Source: Solenopsis invicta (taxonomy: Eukaryota > Arthropoda > Insecta > Hymenoptera > Formicidae). From it: a stretch of DNA of 64,000 nt. Below, one piece after another: positions 39,891 to 51,697 of this stretch. Location: contig NC_052667.1 of NCBI RefSeq assembly GCF_016802725.1, positions 27,163,346 to 27,227,345 of the forward strand, written 5' to 3'. The notes below the pieces were generated by a model. That model saw only the letters and a program-made list of their open reading frames with translations. It ran no database searches and was not told the origin of the DNA. Each line of letters opens with the position of its first letter. The first letter of the stretch is position 1. Made by a program: the position numbers and the translations under genes.

Positions 39891-42841
39891 AGGGCATGCC
39901 GTAACCCGCTCGCATCCTTTCCCTGACAATTAGACAGGGAGGTACTGTAATCGATTCTTCGTAGACTATACGCGAGTTAGTCCACATTAGGCCAAAAACA
40001 AGGAAGAGGGACGCAACGGCTAATTAATTCAAGAAACACTATATACCGAATGTGCAACCGAATTCTCTCCTGAAAACGAGAGCCAATCTGCGAAGGCCGA
40101 CAGGAATGTTTGTACAACATTTCAAGCGGTCGCCGTTCTCATTAATATGACATCAAAAGACTTTAATGCAATTGTTCGAGGCGCGCGTTGCGCGACGTTA
40201 CGTGGAACGTGGACGAAAAAGGACTGGAAAATGTGGACAGGGAGGAAAAGGGTGGGCGATGCTCATCGGCGGAGCGTAGGATCGGCCCTGGGTATTCACC
40301 TCACCTATAGCTAAACGCATCTAGTCTGTATACTGGGTGTACGCGATAAGTAATTCACTTAGACCTCTATTGAGTTAACCCTTGCTTCTGCCGTACCTCC
40401 ATTTAGCCTCTGAAACCCGCGTCTGTTCCAGCGGTACTTCTCTCCCCCTCCCCTCCTCTCCATCTCTCCCAGTGTCTTCCGTCGTGGGTTGTCGTTGGAC
40501 GATATTAAAATCATCAAGGACGGCACGCGTACACTTTGTACACCCCTTGCACACCGGTGCAGGTGCAACGAGCGATCGCGTCGCATTAGTGTCGACAATT
40601 GAAGCGGAAAATGTCCTCGTGTTGCCGCGATTAGAAACTTAAATATAACGACGGGGGAAAGAAATTATATCTCCACGAATTAAAAACAAAAAGTATGAAA
40701 ATATAAAAAAAAATGGTAATATAATTAATTTTAAGCTATTATATTACTGAATTTGGTGCAATCAAAATTTGTACGATTTAAAATTCTTGCGATCATAGAC
40801 AGCAGAATATTTTTTTTACGACTATTCTTTAAATAAAATGTTATCATTTCTTAGCTCGATATTTTTATCATTGTCACGTCTGATTATCAGAATTCGTAGT
40901 TTTTAAATCGGAAATTTTCCGCAATGACTACATATAGAGCTCAGTCCCATTGGATGAAGCGAGCAATTGATATCCGCTCGATTACATAGAGTGGTAGACA
41001 GACGGACGCAGAGGAGGAGGTCAGAGAGTGGAGGGGGCAAAAGGTCAGGTCATATTGCGGGTAGGCAAAGTAAGTATCTACCTCGTCGAAACGTCGGCGT
41101 AAGACCACTTAGAGCAAGGGTTCGTCTCTTTGGGAAAGCTTATGGTGGGCCCTCAAAGTGGCCATTACCAGCCGATGGTTGGCTCGTAGATGGTCAGTAA
41201 AATCGACGGCTAGCTCTTCCACGCTCCCCCCGTTGCATCCCCCGCCCTCGTTCCTCTTACTCACTTCCGGTTAGCATTTCCCGGCGAACTTGTCCAATTA
41301 GGTGTGTCAAGAGGTATCGAATAATTATAGCGGTTTACTGCGGCGGTCGCATCCTCTAGTGCTCGCGATTGATATTTCGGAAATTGTCTATTTTCTCCAT
41401 TTTCGACAAGAGACACCAAAACACGATAACGACGCAAGATCAGAAACAACGAGAACGGTACAGAATTAATGTCTCATCATAAATTGTTTTAGCCGAATAT
41501 ATTTTTATCTTGATTTTGTTACATTGTGGAGATGCATAGACTGATTTTCCAAACGGTCTTTCCAATTCATTCCGTGACAGTTTCGCGATGCGAGATATTC
41601 AAATGGACAACGCGTGTCACTTCTGTCATAGGGTCTAGGTCACAACTCCGTTAACATACGCGAAAGGTTTGATAATTGACCTGCTACCTACGTATATGCG
41701 AACATTTGACAGTTACTCGATAGTTCTCGCCTGCTACTAACGTCCTTCCGGTAAGCCTCGGGTGTTACAGTTGCTTCGTAGTCGTCGCGGTAATAATGTC
41801 GCCCGGCTCTGTCATTGTTGTCAGAGTTTTGGTACTATTGTAAAATTGATGTCATGGAATTATACTGCCGTCCGTTCGTTTGTACAATTCGATGTAACTT
41901 TAGGTACATGTTGAATTAATAACGTATGACGTATAACAAAAAATTATGATCAACTGCAACTTGACACGTGAAATAATATTTAATTATCTTATTAAAACTA
42001 CTTGTAGAGTGATCGGTGTGTGTTGCAGCTGTGTAAAATTTTAAATTCCTCTAGGTAGAATTTTCACGAAATGCAGCATTTGCCCACACTTTGTACATAC
42101 ATATTTGAAATAAGTAAAACAAATGTAAACTAAAAAAAAAACAACGCGAATGAATCGATCTGTCATTAAAATTTGATGACAGTGTCAGCTACCTTATATT
42201 TTTATACATTGAAAAAATATGAATTTATGTGTGTAAAGTCTTTCTTTCGAGAATTTAACGTAGCTCCTTCATTCGTCAGCTTTCAATTACGAAACCGCAG
42301 AGAAATATCGCGAAGCAAAATTAATGCTGCGGGCTCATCGGACTCGAGTTTTAAAAAGACGTCTCTTAACGAGGAAGGGTATCGTTCGCCTCGCAACAGG
42401 ACACGTTTAAAGAATTAAAGTATCTAATGCGAAAGAAAGGTCTTCGAAGCCGCCGTTTGAAAGCGAAGCATTGTCTGCTTAAGCCTGGCATTCAGTGATC
42501 TTTCTCTCTCTCTTTCTCTGCCGCGCGAGACCTGTCTCTCTTCCTTCTCGGATATAAATTGCGAAAGATAGGATAGAACGGGGTGGGTTCGGGGTCGAGG
42601 GAGAAATAAGAAATTAAGAGAGAGTCTTAGGAGAGAATAAAGCTAAGAATTAAGACGGCGCAGAGAGGCTCGGAGGAGAGGAAAGTAGGAACGACGGAGA
42701 AAGAAAGGCGGGCGCGGAAGAAGAAGAGAGAACGAAATGAACTGAAACCACTGCTGGCGCTCGCTTTGGGGCTTAAGTCCTCCGAGGGATTCTTACTCGC
42801 GCGTCATTTAACAAAACAATTAGAAGTTAACCCCTTCCTGT

Positions 42842-42865
42842 GCGTCCGCGTCCGCGTCCGCGTCC
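42842..42865. repeat. (GCGTCC)4 minisatellite
   Basis: Four exact six-base units. Confidence 0.9.
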
Positions 42866-45800
42866 GTCCATTCTTTTCTTACGAATCTACGTCCCAAAAC
42901 TAAGGAGATTTTTAACTCACTGGCAATGTTTTTATTGCACGAGCTCGTGCGTTTCTTCGATTTCTGATTGATAACGGTAGGTCGCATTTTTTCACGAGTT
43001 AATTTGGAGTGCGTGGCGCAACATAAGCAGTTTTGAAGCAATATTACTAAGTTTTACGTGAACTTTACGTGAGCGGTTTGGGGCAGTAATATGCTAAGTT
43101 ATACGGAGTTAAACTTTATGCGAACACCGAGAAAAGCCGTATATTATTAATGAGATACAGTAGTCTTTTTCCTAGTTTTGGGATTTATAATCTTAGGTGC
43201 GCTACTTTTCGAAACAACATAAATTTTTAATTGCATTGTGCCTAGATTTCTTCGAAAATTAAGCGCAATATAAATATTTTTCAAAATACAGTTGTAAAAT
43301 GTATTATTAATAAATAGACAATTTGCCGACGGTAAACGTAAATACCGTTAATTAAATACTATATTAGCTCACGTGTTTAAAGATAAATAAATAAAAAATT
43401 GTCGGGTTATCAATTAGTGATAGAAAATAAAAAAGGAAATTTCTTCTTGTACTGACGAATGTCCACGCCAGTCTGCGCGAGTTTCGCTTCTTTCAGATAG
43501 ATAAATAAAAGTGTAGCAACGTAAAGACATCCGGCTCCACTACCCCTCTCGCTGCGTGAGACCGCACGGAATGGAAACCACCCTCAATCTCGTCGCGCCC
43601 CCTTTTCTCTCCCGAGTCCCCGTTCATCCTTCCCCCTCGTCTTCGAGAACCGCGCTGAGCGTCGAAGAGACAAAATAAATATGCCATCCATGCTCTCCAC
43701 TCCCTCCCGTCGCGGCCACCGTGAAATGTGCATAATCCTCAAACGAAGACGCGAAAGGAGATTCGGGATCGGGTGGAAGACCGTGGAATCTTCGGAGGGG
43801 TGGAAGTGGGCGAAAAGATTTCTACCAATTATCGACGGCGCGCCTTTTGATCTGCGTGCACCACCGCGACGCGTATGTTGATTCTTAAAACTCTTATTTC
43901 TATTTGAAAAACCCGCAGAGAAGCAAACTCCCGACTGCCTACCCCAGCCACGCAATTTCCCCTCCCCACCACCGTGCTTCCGATTCGCGACGGATATTTT
44001 GCCGAAGAGTGGTTATTTCAGAGCGAAGCGAAGACGCTGGTATGCCATAACGTAAAATCCTCCGAAAAGTCCTTTCGTACTCGTCTCCTTACTTTTTATT
44101 TTACAGGACTTTTAGATGTTATAAAAGAATTAAGAAAAAAAATGTAACGTTCTCTGACTTTATTATAAATAGATTCAGATTCAGAATGTTTTTATAATTT
44201 TATGCAACTGATGAAATGATCAGCTCAGAGCTAATAATACGATTCTCGGGAATGGTATTTTTGTACGACTTTATTAATAACGTCAAAGTAGATTCGCGCG
44301 GAAATCTTAGAAGTCGTAAAGGTGATCGCGAAAGGAAGGCGGCGCGGAAGGAACGATTCATCAAGATCTGCGATTCATAAAAGACTTCTAATCCCGAATC
44401 GCGACGGCGCTTTGCAAGAGGGACGGGGTAGGGGTCGCGACAACTTCGAGTGGCTATTGTAATGTTAAGCGTCCATCCCCCCCGTTTTCACCCTCGCCCT
44501 TCTTACGACCGGTCTCTGTTATCTCGACGACGCTTCCACGGCGGAAACATCACCCGCTCCTCATTTTCCCGCAAACGAGAGACTGAAACAATGACGAAGA
44601 AACGTAAAGATCGCGCTATTGTTATTGCGGTTATTAGCGAATGAATAATTCGCGCAAAACCCATTATCGTCTATTAAGGTCGAATTGTTGCGGCGGTGTT
44701 CCGCGCGGCCGCAACTTAGTGCAGCCTCTTAAACGTAATTAGTAATAATCCTATTGAAGAATAACCAGGTATGCAATTGCAAAAGTCGAAATTCGATCAT
44801 TACCATTCGAAGATGGAGCATTCGTAGATGGAGCATAAGCTTGTTGATCAGAAATTTCCGTTACAATTTTAACATGAAAATGATTGATTTCGATAAAATT
44901 TCTTATCAATACAAAAATAGATCAAAAGTAACAATGCGACCTTTACTCCACTAAATTTTTAAACTAGAAAAGAAATAAATATACAACATAAAAATATAAC
45001 TGATTAATTAGACACGAGAGAATGCAAAAATTCTTTACGTTCGCATCATTTAATTCAACTGCAAAAAAGTCTTTCATTTTTACTTCTTTAAATGGTGACC
45101 GGACTATTCTGCCGACGACAAGAGAAAGAGACACTGGGAGACGCATGACAATCGCTATAGCCGAACGGATCGAGCAAAGGGCTCGAAGTCAATGAAGAGG
45201 AGACAAACCCCACGCGACGGACTGTTCATGCGAAAGCCACCGAGCTTTTTAACCGATGTCACCCCGTCCGTGGGTCCGGTCCAGATTAATTTCATCATGA
45301 ATGTTAGCCCAACACTCGAGATCCAACCGCGAGCAAACACCCTCCATGCACTCTATTAACAGTTTAAAGCGCATTACAGTCGCGCCGCTGGGCCGCGCTT
45401 CGCACACACGATCAACACCAACGAGTCACGATTCGCCCGGGAAAACGATGGCTTTACCCGCTCAAAGAAAATTTATATGGAAATATTTGCGTTTTCAAGT
45501 TGATCCATTTGACCGTTTGAAGCCGGGTTGACACCGAAATGATTTTGGCGAATTTGAACGGCATGAGCAAAGGTGTATCCCATATGCGATTGACCAGAGA
45601 TGTATGTACATAATTTTCAAACATCTGTACTCAATAAAATATTGCAAATCATTAAAGAGAATTTAATTTTAATTAACATTCAGCTGATTTGAAAAGAGTA
45701 ATACAATAAAAGAATTGCAATAGCGACGAATCAATATTCGAATAATGTGTATAAATATTAATTTCTTTGTCGCCACCCTGTATGAAATCCGAAACAAGCA

Positions 45801-46936
45801 TTTCTACTTTTAATCACTTTTTAAAAAACGACATGACACGTTACTAACACGGAAGTAGCCAATTAATCTGTGTCTTTAACTGCGAGACTTTCAACGTTAG
45901 TAGAATAAACCATAACCGAGTCAGACCGAGAGCAGACACGGAGATGGATAGGGGCATCGAAAGACAAGGAGAAAAATACGAGGCGAAATCCCTCCTACCT
46001 TCCGCCTTTTTCGGTGGAGAAATAAAACTGTTGTATCTACTAATAAAGGCGGAGTCTTACTTTTAAAAGCGCGCACTTCGCTTCTCCTTCTCCCTCCGTC
46101 CGGCTCTTTCTCTCTTTCTTCTTCTTCGTCCTGCGTTAAAATAGGAGGGATTAGTTCCTATGGTAGCGCGGGGGCTTAAGCATTGATGAGGTTTTTAAAT
46201 GGGTTCTCCTTTGACGGTGGTAAGAGAACGCGAAAGGCGAGTAGGGGTGGCTACGACAACCAGGCCGAAGAGGCGGGCGGGCGGGCGGACGATATTTACC
46301 GGGAGATTAAAAAATCGAGGGAAAAATTAAGTGTTACGGGGGCACGCCCCTGTCCTGGACTTAATTCTACGTAATCCTCTGCTAAGATCGCCGAACCTTC
46401 CTCCCCCCTCCTGCAACCTCGTCACCCTTCCACGCTTTTCCGCTTCGCGAAAGGTTCCGATCGAGATTTTCATCTTCCATCACGTAAGGATATGCCTTTT
46501 GTCCCTTGTTAATCATTTAGAACTACGTTTACATAAGAAAGTGAAAGAGCGATTTCTAACGAACCTGTCGGCTGTTATTCGAAAGATAATGAAACGTTAC
46601 AAATGCATAAAATAAGTCTTATTTTGCGAGGTCTTGGTCACGTTAAGCAAAAACCGAACATCCTTATAGTGTAACTGAACGAAATGAAGTTTCAACGAAT
46701 TGATATACGTAATACCCCGCGAAAGGACTTTTTCCCAGCTGGTCGCCCTCAAATAATAATGAAACTTAATTACACGAAGCCAAGTCAATATGTTGGCGGT
46801 ACAAATATTTGGAGGGCGAACGCACGATGGTCGCGAAGCGATGTTATTAGTAAATTAACTGACATCAAAGAAAATGCGAGCGCTGGTCACTTACTCCACT
46901 AATGGAAAGCCTGCATCCTTCTGCGAGAGATATACA

Positions 46937-46957
46937 TGTGTGTGTGTGTGTGTGTGT
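46937..46957. repeat. (TG)10 microsatellite
   Basis: Uninterrupted TG run, followed by an AT-rich stretch with TATATATG words. Confidence 0.9.
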
Positions 46958-48645
46958 ATTGTATAGGCGATTTATAGATATTTATATATATGTATATACA
47001 TCTCTAACTCCAAATATATATTTATAATGTATCGTGTAGAAGAAGATCTATCTCTATATTTCTATCTCTTTACATATTCGTAAAAAATTTCGTGCAAAAT
47101 GTGCAAGCTATTCTTATCAATCCTCTGTTCATTTACAAGCTTTTCGAGAATAGATCATTGCAGGATGTACATCATGATATGGATGTTTTCGATATTTATG
47201 ATTTTAATAATACATCTAATATAAAATATATTAATATGTAATATGAGATGTATTGATTTTCTCGTAATTTTCTCAGAATATTTAATTAAAATATTTAATT
47301 AAAAATTTACTATGAGTAGTTTGTATTAAATATGTCTAAGATGTAAATAAACATATAATTTAAAAATTAAAATTTTTATTTTATTTAGGCTAATGCTATT
47401 CAAATAAAAAAAACGAACAGATTGTTCTTCATACAACCTTTCATTCTACTTGTTTATTCAACGTTATTAATCTGCAGCAATCGTTTCTCAAAGTCGCGCC
47501 TCACCTATCGTCGTTGACGAATGAACGTTTCAATGATCGTCAGTAAGTAGAAATCCCGAAAATTGTCGGCGTTTAAGGGTATAGCACGCGCTTCTTGGTC
47601 TCCGGAAACCAAAAGATTCGCGGAGACCGTTTCCTTTCTGTCTCATCTCTAGGATCGGCTCCGCGCCACCGGGTGTCCGTTGCGGAGGGTCTTAAGGGCG
47701 ATTTTTTCTCGTTCCTCGGCCTCGCCGGACTAAATTTCGCGCGTTAAGCCCTCGGTGTAATCCTGCCCTTAATATTCAAAAACGTGATCGCCCTACCAAG
47801 AGTGCCGGGGAACTGGTTCGTAGCTAGCCCAGCGGAGACGCCACCTCGACGGGGAGGAAGCTTTTCATATGCTAATTGGCATTCGTCATTTTCTTATGGC
47901 GCTGACTTAAGTGTGCTTAAGGCTGCTAACTCCTTTCCCGGCGTTAGAGAGCTGGTTATGCCTCGCCAGCGTCCTCGTAATTGGACCTCTCGCGATTCGA
48001 CCCGCGCTCATGCAGACGAACACGAAATTCGTCATTCGCGAAGTCGAGAACCTTCAGCTTGACAAGAATGACCCGATTGATGAGACGAAATCCATCGCCA
48101 AGCTTTCCCGATACTGTTTTATAGTTCAGATATCATTTATTGTTGCGTTTGTGATTTTTTTTTTTTAATATTCAAATATACGTGTTAATATGCGGGAAAC
48201 ATAAAGTTACTTGATTTCAATGAATAAAACATTTTCCAGGGAAGTTTTTAATAAAAGAGTCATAAACTTCAAATTATAAAATATCAATTTACTTCGCATT
48301 TTTTGAGTATGATTTTCACGCTTTTAAATTAACTTTCAAATTTAAAAATATATCGAAAAGAAGGAACGATTTTATATCTAATATAGTGTGAATAAAAAGG
48401 GCTTGGTTTCACAAAAATATTATAAATTGAATTATACAATATAAATACGGAACTTTCAACGCAACAGCGCGTTAAATGCCACAGGAAACAAATACCGAGC
48501 ATCGACCTTTATCAGTTTATATATCTACTACACAGAGTTGGGTAAAATATCTTCGTACTTTAGATAGATGTGTTCGTTCTTTGAATAGATATCTTGGTAC
48601 TTTAATTAATTATATGTAAACAGATTACACAATTAATGCACTCAC

Positions 48646-49386
48646 CGGTTATTGCTGTTGCCGTTGCTCCTCTGCTGCATTCTCTTTCTAGCTGATTCTA
48701 AAAAATATAATAAATAGGATAATTATTCATAAACATAATAGTAACATAATATAAACAAAACATTATTTATTGAGCTACAATTTTATTTTATTTAAAAACG
48801 TGTAAATTAATAAAACATTTGTATACAGTATAGATTTATTATATTCTTTTAGTTCTTGAATACGGAAAATAAAACACATTAAATAATTTTAATTACTATT
48901 TCTTTAATTTATGACTTTTTTAAATTTATCAAAGAAATTACTACAATACAGCAAAAAATAAACATATTTGATACGAATATATCATATAATTACATGATAA
49001 TTTCACATTGGAAAAAGTTTTTTACATTCAAGTAAATATACTTATTTTAACATTTCTTTGATTTAAATAAATATTAACTAGTACAAAATAATTTATTTTT
49101 AAACTTAGAAACTTTTCTTAAATCAAGGAAATAATGTTAAAAAGAACATTTTCTTGAAGATAAAAAATTTTTTTTTTCAATGCACACAATATGTAATTTT
49201 ATTGTAACTTTTTTTACATATAAATATTACATGTTATATTTTATAAATTTTATGAAACAGAGATAAAAATGTTATTTTATTTTTATTCTAAAATTGCAAA
49301 AATATGAATAAAAAATATGCAAAGATATGTGTCAATTAATAACATAATATACCTTTCCTGTTCCCGAGATGCTGCGCAGCAGCCAT
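48646..49386 (-). CDS. First two coding exons of a large minus-strand gene, unrecognised product
   Basis: Exon 1 coding part is 49386-49353, starting at an ATG and encoding MAAAQHLGNRK, with donor AAAG/GTATAT. Exon 2 is 48697-48646, acceptor TTTTTTAG and donor CCG/GTGAGT, adding ESARKRMQQRSNGNSNN. The phases match (1 then 2). The segment is basic and asparagine/glutamine-rich, with no domain I recognise. A CpG-rich promoter with a CRE/E-box lies about 700 bases upstream, which suits a 5' untranslated leader from about 50.0 kb. The two exons total only 86 coding bases, so confidence rests on the splice sites and the promoter context. Confidence 0.55.
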
Positions 49387-49660
49387 CTTCTTGCTGCTCT
49401 CTCCTCGGAACGCACATTGATGACGATCACTCGATATTCGGCACATTGCGCGGATAATGGATCATTCATGAACTCGAATAAAATGCGTACGAGACTTTAC
49501 TTGTCGCGACATACAGATACTGTTGCAAGAGCAATCTTATGAACGCGATTGTTTCTAAACATTACGCGAATTTAGATAACCGCGCGTCTGCCACTACATT
49601 CGCCACTTCTGACCTCATTTATACACAATTTACATTGCGAAAAACGCCGAAAGCGCGGAA

Positions 49661-49682
49661 ACCTAACCTAACGTAACCTAAC
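49661..49682. repeat. CCTAAC motif cluster
   Basis: ACCTAACCTAACG followed by TAACCTAACAC: three CCTAAC words in 22 bases, just upstream of the first minus-strand coding exon. It resembles the insect telomere word CCTAA but with an extra C, so it is not a telomere repeat. Confidence 0.75.
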
Positions 49683-50039
49683 ACGCCAAGTAGGACAATA
49701 CCAAAATGATATGAAAGTGAATCGTGATTGATCGAGAAGAACCTTTTTCGACGTGATTAGTAATCACTTTGGAATCATTTTAATATCATTTTGACGTCAT
49801 ATTGGCTTTTTGTTCTACCTTGGCGTCCTCCTTTTCGCGCGAGTACGCACGAGCGCACAGCGATCCGACAAGCACGTAATACCGCGTTTTATAACGAGTA
49901 CGATCGTTTCTGCATACACGATACTGTGCTCCCACATATGTAAAAGATCGTCCACGATCACATTTGGCACGCTCGACATCGCTTAATATACTATCTACGC
50001 TTAATATGAACTCGGAACGCGCGAAAAACACGACCACCG

Positions 50040-50150
50040 CCGGAACGTAAACAAGCGCGGAGCGACGTGAAGTGAGCGACCAAACACGTGACGTCACGCG
50101 ACGGCGGCGGCGATTCGAGACAGCGGCGAGAGCCATTTAAATGTACGTAC
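50040..50150 (-). promoter_or_regulatory. CpG-rich promoter with overlapping E-box and CRE
   Basis: CACGTG at 50085-50090 overlaps the full palindromic CRE TGACGTCA at 50089-50096, in a CpG-dense block next to a CGG-rich stretch (50100-50115). This is a common core-promoter arrangement for bHLH-ZIP (USF/Myc class) and CREB/ATF binding. It lies about 700 bases upstream of the minus-strand ATG at 49386. Being palindromic, it could also serve a plus-strand transcript. Confidence 0.55.
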
Positions 50151-50200
50151 GCGTAGACTTGATGGATAAGAACGAAACAAATTGAAATATAAATAAATAT

Positions 50201-50698
50201 CAGGGCTAACGTAATATTTTTCTTTAACTAAATTAAAGTTAATGGCTTATAAAATTAACTTGGTTAAGTTAAAAATTTAGTTACGTTGCGCGAACAGAAA
50301 ACCAACTCAATTGAAAGTTTTGTTAAGATTAAATTAATTAAAGTTAAATTAAAAACTAATTTTGAATAGCGTTATTTAATTAAAATGTTGTGATTTTTGA
50401 AAAATTAACTCATTTTAAATTACAAAACAATTGCATGATGGACCAAATAAAATAATTAATAGTTTATTTGTTCATTAAATTTATATAATATTACAAAGAA
50501 TTATTGTACTGCATTTAAATTCAAATTATTTGTACTGCATATTAAAATGTTTTTTATATCGGAATGTTTTTTTACACAGGTAGCATTTTTAATTTAGGAA
50601 AAAAATTTATAAGAGTATTAAAAATAACTAGTTTAAGTTAAAGTTATTAACTTCATAACTTTATTATTTAATTTTTAACTAATTACTACTCAACCCTG
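50201..50698. mobile_element. Probable non-autonomous DNA transposon (MITE-like), about 0.5 kb
   Basis: The left end begins CAGGGCTAACG and the right end finishes CTCAACCCTG, whose complement is CAGGGTTGAG. Inside both ends are repeats of TTAAAGTTA, TTAAGTTAA and related A/T words in inverted orientation. There is no coding frame. Ends of the CAGGG type with TTAA-rich subterminal repeats are common in insect short inverted-repeat elements. I could not find a clear target-site duplication, and the termini match only partly, so the copy may be old. Confidence 0.45.
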
Positions 50699-51693
50699 TC
50701 ACTACGAAATATTTAATATTCGTCAAATCAATTTTTTTACTCCGAATATACACTTAAATTGACGAATTTATGTTTACTCGAACGGATTAACCTTTATAAA
50801 TTAATCCTCGAGTGCAAGCAAACGTTAAGGTAAATTTAAATGTAACTGACGTGTTTAATTCGAATGCCATTGTAGTAACAGGTAAAGAATAGCTCTATGG
50901 CTATTCCTTGCGCACTCATGCAAATAACACCAACGAACTATATACACCTCCGCAATACGTCGATGCCGGTAATGTTATCCCCATCACGACACGTATTACA
51001 CTCTAACTTTATCGGAAGATATCTCGACGGCATATCTGTAAGAAGATAACGCGCGTATTCATCGTCGAATAGTGCCGCGCCTGTGCGCCCACGTTGAACG
51101 CTTACATTTCTTTCTCTCAACGACAGAGGTGAAAGGACGGAAAACGAGTATTCTAAGGGGTGAAATTTTACGAGATGTTGTCGCCATGTGACCTTGCCTC
51201 GAAGGTGAATTATTAGGAAGAATAACGGTTTTTATCATCAAGTTCAAAATCGAAACGAGGCTGAATAAACGTAAGTAGGCGCCTATGCACTGTACGACTA
51301 TGTATATCACAATTTTATTGATGATTCTTCAAATAATTATCAATACGTTTTCTATTATTTAATTATATCGAAAATTTATGTTCAACATATTACAAATATA
51401 TTTTGATGGAGCTTTTTATGGTTCCGGTAACGCAATGACTCATGATGACACATAGATTGATATCAGATTACTTACTCGCAATTTCCTTGTAACTTTGATT
51501 TCAAGCGATGGTCTCAAAGCAATATAAAATGTATTAAAAACAGCGAATTTTTTTATGTATACCCATATATACTTGTATGGTACATAACTAAATGAAAAAT
51601 GATCTATGTACGTGTGCAAATGATGAGACTTCAACATATTTGACCTTAATTTTGATGACATATGACCTCGATTAAAAAGTGCATTTCTTTTAG
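50699..51693. other. Intergenic flank and 5' region of the long-tailed OATP
   Basis: There is no coding frame with splice support. The 3' end is a pyrimidine-rich acceptor at 51682-51693, which implies that the first, untranslated exon of the transporter lies somewhere in this stretch or farther upstream. Confidence 0.5.
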
Positions 51694-51697
51694 AGAA

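Larger units (their letters stand above)
28885..48645 (-). other. Presumed 20-kb intron of the large minus-strand gene
   Basis: No exon with convincing splice sites and protein-like sequence was found. AT-rich DNA alternates with CpG-rich patches (about 29.4-30.3, 34.0-34.9, 37.1-37.9 and 42.4-42.8 kb) and microsatellites. Strong plus-strand donor-like strings occur at 34603 (GAG/GTAAGG), 37797 (GAG/GTAAGG) and 41070 (CAAA/GTAAGTAT), with no matching exon that I can define. If the 28.7 kb exon is an alternative first exon, this stretch is partly 5' flank. Confidence 0.4.

Noticed and set aside
41060..41080. Strong plus-strand donor CAAA/GTAAGTAT
   Set aside because: No acceptor or protein-like exon could be paired with it; recorded only in the intron description.
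49786..50136. 116-codon minus-strand frame starting MALAAVS
   Set aside because: It lies over the CRE promoter and CGG repeat, has no splice link to the 49386 exon and no domain; the open frame is probably a CpG-island effect.
51662..51697. Upstream ATG of the long-tailed OATP
   Set aside because: A good splice acceptor (TTTCTTTTAG) falls between this ATG and the next one at 51698, which also has the better start context, so the upstream ATG is probably intronic.
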